Source of the DNA: Ramlibacter tataouinensis
GTDB taxonomy: Bacteria; Pseudomonadota; Gammaproteobacteria; Burkholderiales; Burkholderiaceae_C
DNA length: 64,000 nt
Direction: 5' to 3'
NCBI RefSeq assembly: GCF_001580455.1
Contig: NZ_CP010951.1
Span: 2,108,001 to 2,172,000, forward strand
Shown: piece by piece, positions 63,209 to 64,000 of the stretch
Position numbering within the stretch: the stretch's first letter is position 1
Layout of the letters: every line of letters begins with the position of its first letter
Program-made: the position numbers and the translations under genes
Notes under the pieces: generated by a model
The model's input: only the letters and a program-made list of their open reading frames with translations
What the model was told of the DNA's origin: nothing
Databases searched by the model: none

Positions 63209-64000
63209 ATTTCAGAAGACGCTCCTTTGCAGGTGCAGTTGCAGCAAGGATTCGCGGCCTCATCAGCTTGGCCACTGCAGCGAACACTGGAACGACAACA
63301 GAGTTTCCGAACTGCTTATACGCCTGTGTATCAGAAACCGGGATGCGGAAATTTGACTCTCCTGGCCCATCAAATCCCATCAGTCGAGCGCACTCCCGTG
63401 GGGTAAGGCGCCTCGGCCGGTTCTTCTGGTTCATCCGACTGTCGAGTGGCCGGTTCGGATTGAAGCCGCGGTCAATGAGAATCTCAGAGCCATCCTTGTA
63501 GTACCGCGCGGACAGTGTCCGAGCCACTGAGTCCGCAGATACCAAGCCATACCCAAAGCCGTTTCCTTTGGCCTTGTGCTTGATCGCATAGTTGAATAAG
63601 TATTCCCACAACTTCTGGGTGAGGATGTATTTGGGGTCAACCTCTGTGTCAAGGATGTCACCCAGTGCAGGAAGTTTTTGGGGCCGGTGCTTAAAGATGT
63701 CTGCAAGGGTGAACCCCTCATGCACATTCAGGTCTTTCCTAAAGCCCACCAGAATGACACGCTCCCGATGCTGAGGAACGAAATGGCGGCCATCAATGAT
63801 CTTCGGGTCAGCGCCGTCGCCAGCATCCATGTCCGCGACCCAGTAACCTAGCTCATCCAGCGTTTCGGCAATCACTTTGAATGTTCGTCCACGGTCATGG
63901 CTCTTGAGGTTCTTCACGTTCTCCAGCAGGAATGCAGCCGGCTTCTTGACGGCAAGAACCCGCGCGACATCGAAGAAAAGTGTGCCTTGCGTCTTGCACT
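63201..64000 (-). CDS. dcm: DNA (cytosine-5) methyltransferase, C-terminal part (runs off window end)
   Basis: The 3' two-thirds or so of a C5-methyltransferase gene. The visible part begins with QGTLFFDVARVLAVKKPAAF and motif IV LLENVKNLKSHD, then HFVPQHRERVILVGFR (motif VIII) and the C-terminal motifs RRLTPRECARLMGF and QFGNSVVVPVFAAVA (IX-X). The PCQ catalytic motif would lie beyond the window. GC is clearly lower than in the rest of the window, and codon use differs, suggesting acquisition. It is cotranscribed with vsr. Whether a restriction enzyme is linked cannot be seen. Confidence 0.92.
   Translation of the reverse strand, partial: CKTQGTLFFDVARVLAVKKPAAFLLENVKNLKSHDRGRTFKVIAETLDELGYWVADMDAGDGADPKIIDGRHFVPQHRERVILVGFRKDLNVHEGFTLADIFKHRPQKLPALGDILDTEVDPKYILTQKLWEYLFNYAIKHKAKGNGFGYGLVSADSVARTLSARYYKDGSEILIDRGFNPNRPLDSRMNQKNRPRRLTPRECARLMGFDGPGESNFRIPVSDTQAYKQFGNSVVVPVFAAVAKLMRPRILAATAPAKERLLKFA

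Noticed and set aside
63465..63480. CCGCGGTCAATGAG inside the methyltransferase gene
   Set aside because: Only the right half-site is present and it is within coding sequence.

Overview
The window is a high-GC bacterial chromosome segment. Its gene order rpmH-rnpA-yidD-yidC on one strand, divergent from dnaA-dnaN-gyrB, marks the replication-origin region. Gene content points to Burkholderiales, most likely Comamonadaceae (Ramlibacter/Variovorax-like). The supporting signs are a fused ThiD-ThiE, a PntAA/PntAB/PntB operon, MetX-MetW, many Bug/TctC-type genes, and GC-rich palindromic repeats typical of that family. The genus is inference.

Layout. 1-1.3 kb: chromate genes (chrB-like, then truncated chrA). 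1.4-7.0 kb: a thiamine operon thiC-thiO-thiS-thiG-thiDE behind a TPP riboswitch. 7.1-37.3 kb: a large accessory region for oxalate, formate and glyoxylate. It holds two formyl-CoA:oxalate CoA-transferases (frc), oxalyl-CoA decarboxylase (oxc), a PanE-family reductase that probably is the oxalyl-CoA reductase, and the glycerate pathway (gcl-hyi-glxR-ttuD). It also holds pyruvate kinase, a proton-translocating transhydrogenase, a formate dehydrogenase delta subunit, an OxlT-type antiporter, a TctCBA transporter, a two-component system and two Crp/Fnr regulators. 37.4-49.8 kb: housekeeping genes, including metX-metW (SAM-II-like riboswitch), a GDT1-type exporter (yybP-ykoY riboswitch), amt, an RNA-binding protein, and kdsD/kdsC/lptC. 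49.9-62.6 kb: an S9 peptidase, mnmE, doxX and the origin region. 62.7 kb to the end: a Dcm/Vsr pair with lower GC, probably acquired.

How the genes work together (inference from families and order): oxalate enters by OxlT and/or TctABC and is activated by Frc. Oxalyl-CoA is then decarboxylated by Oxc, with formate oxidation giving NADH, or reduced by the PanE-like enzyme to glyoxylate. Glyoxylate goes through Gcl, GlxR/Hyi and TtuD to 2-phosphoglycerate and, via enolase and pyruvate kinase, to pyruvate. PntAB can convert NADH to the NADPH needed for the reduction.

Main discovery: eight copies of a 14-bp palindrome, TTGAC-N4-GTCAA (core TTGACNNCGGTCAA), occur in this window and only in the intergenic gaps in front of this region's transcription units. 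In six of them a TATA-like -10 hexamer (second base A, last base T) starts exactly 37 bp from the palindrome's first base, so the palindrome is centred near -42. This is the geometry of class II activation by Crp/Fnr proteins. Two Crp/Fnr paralogues are encoded beside oxc, and one has the FNR-like recognition-helix signature ETLSR. The window therefore appears to contain a dedicated oxalate regulon with its own Fnr-like regulator.
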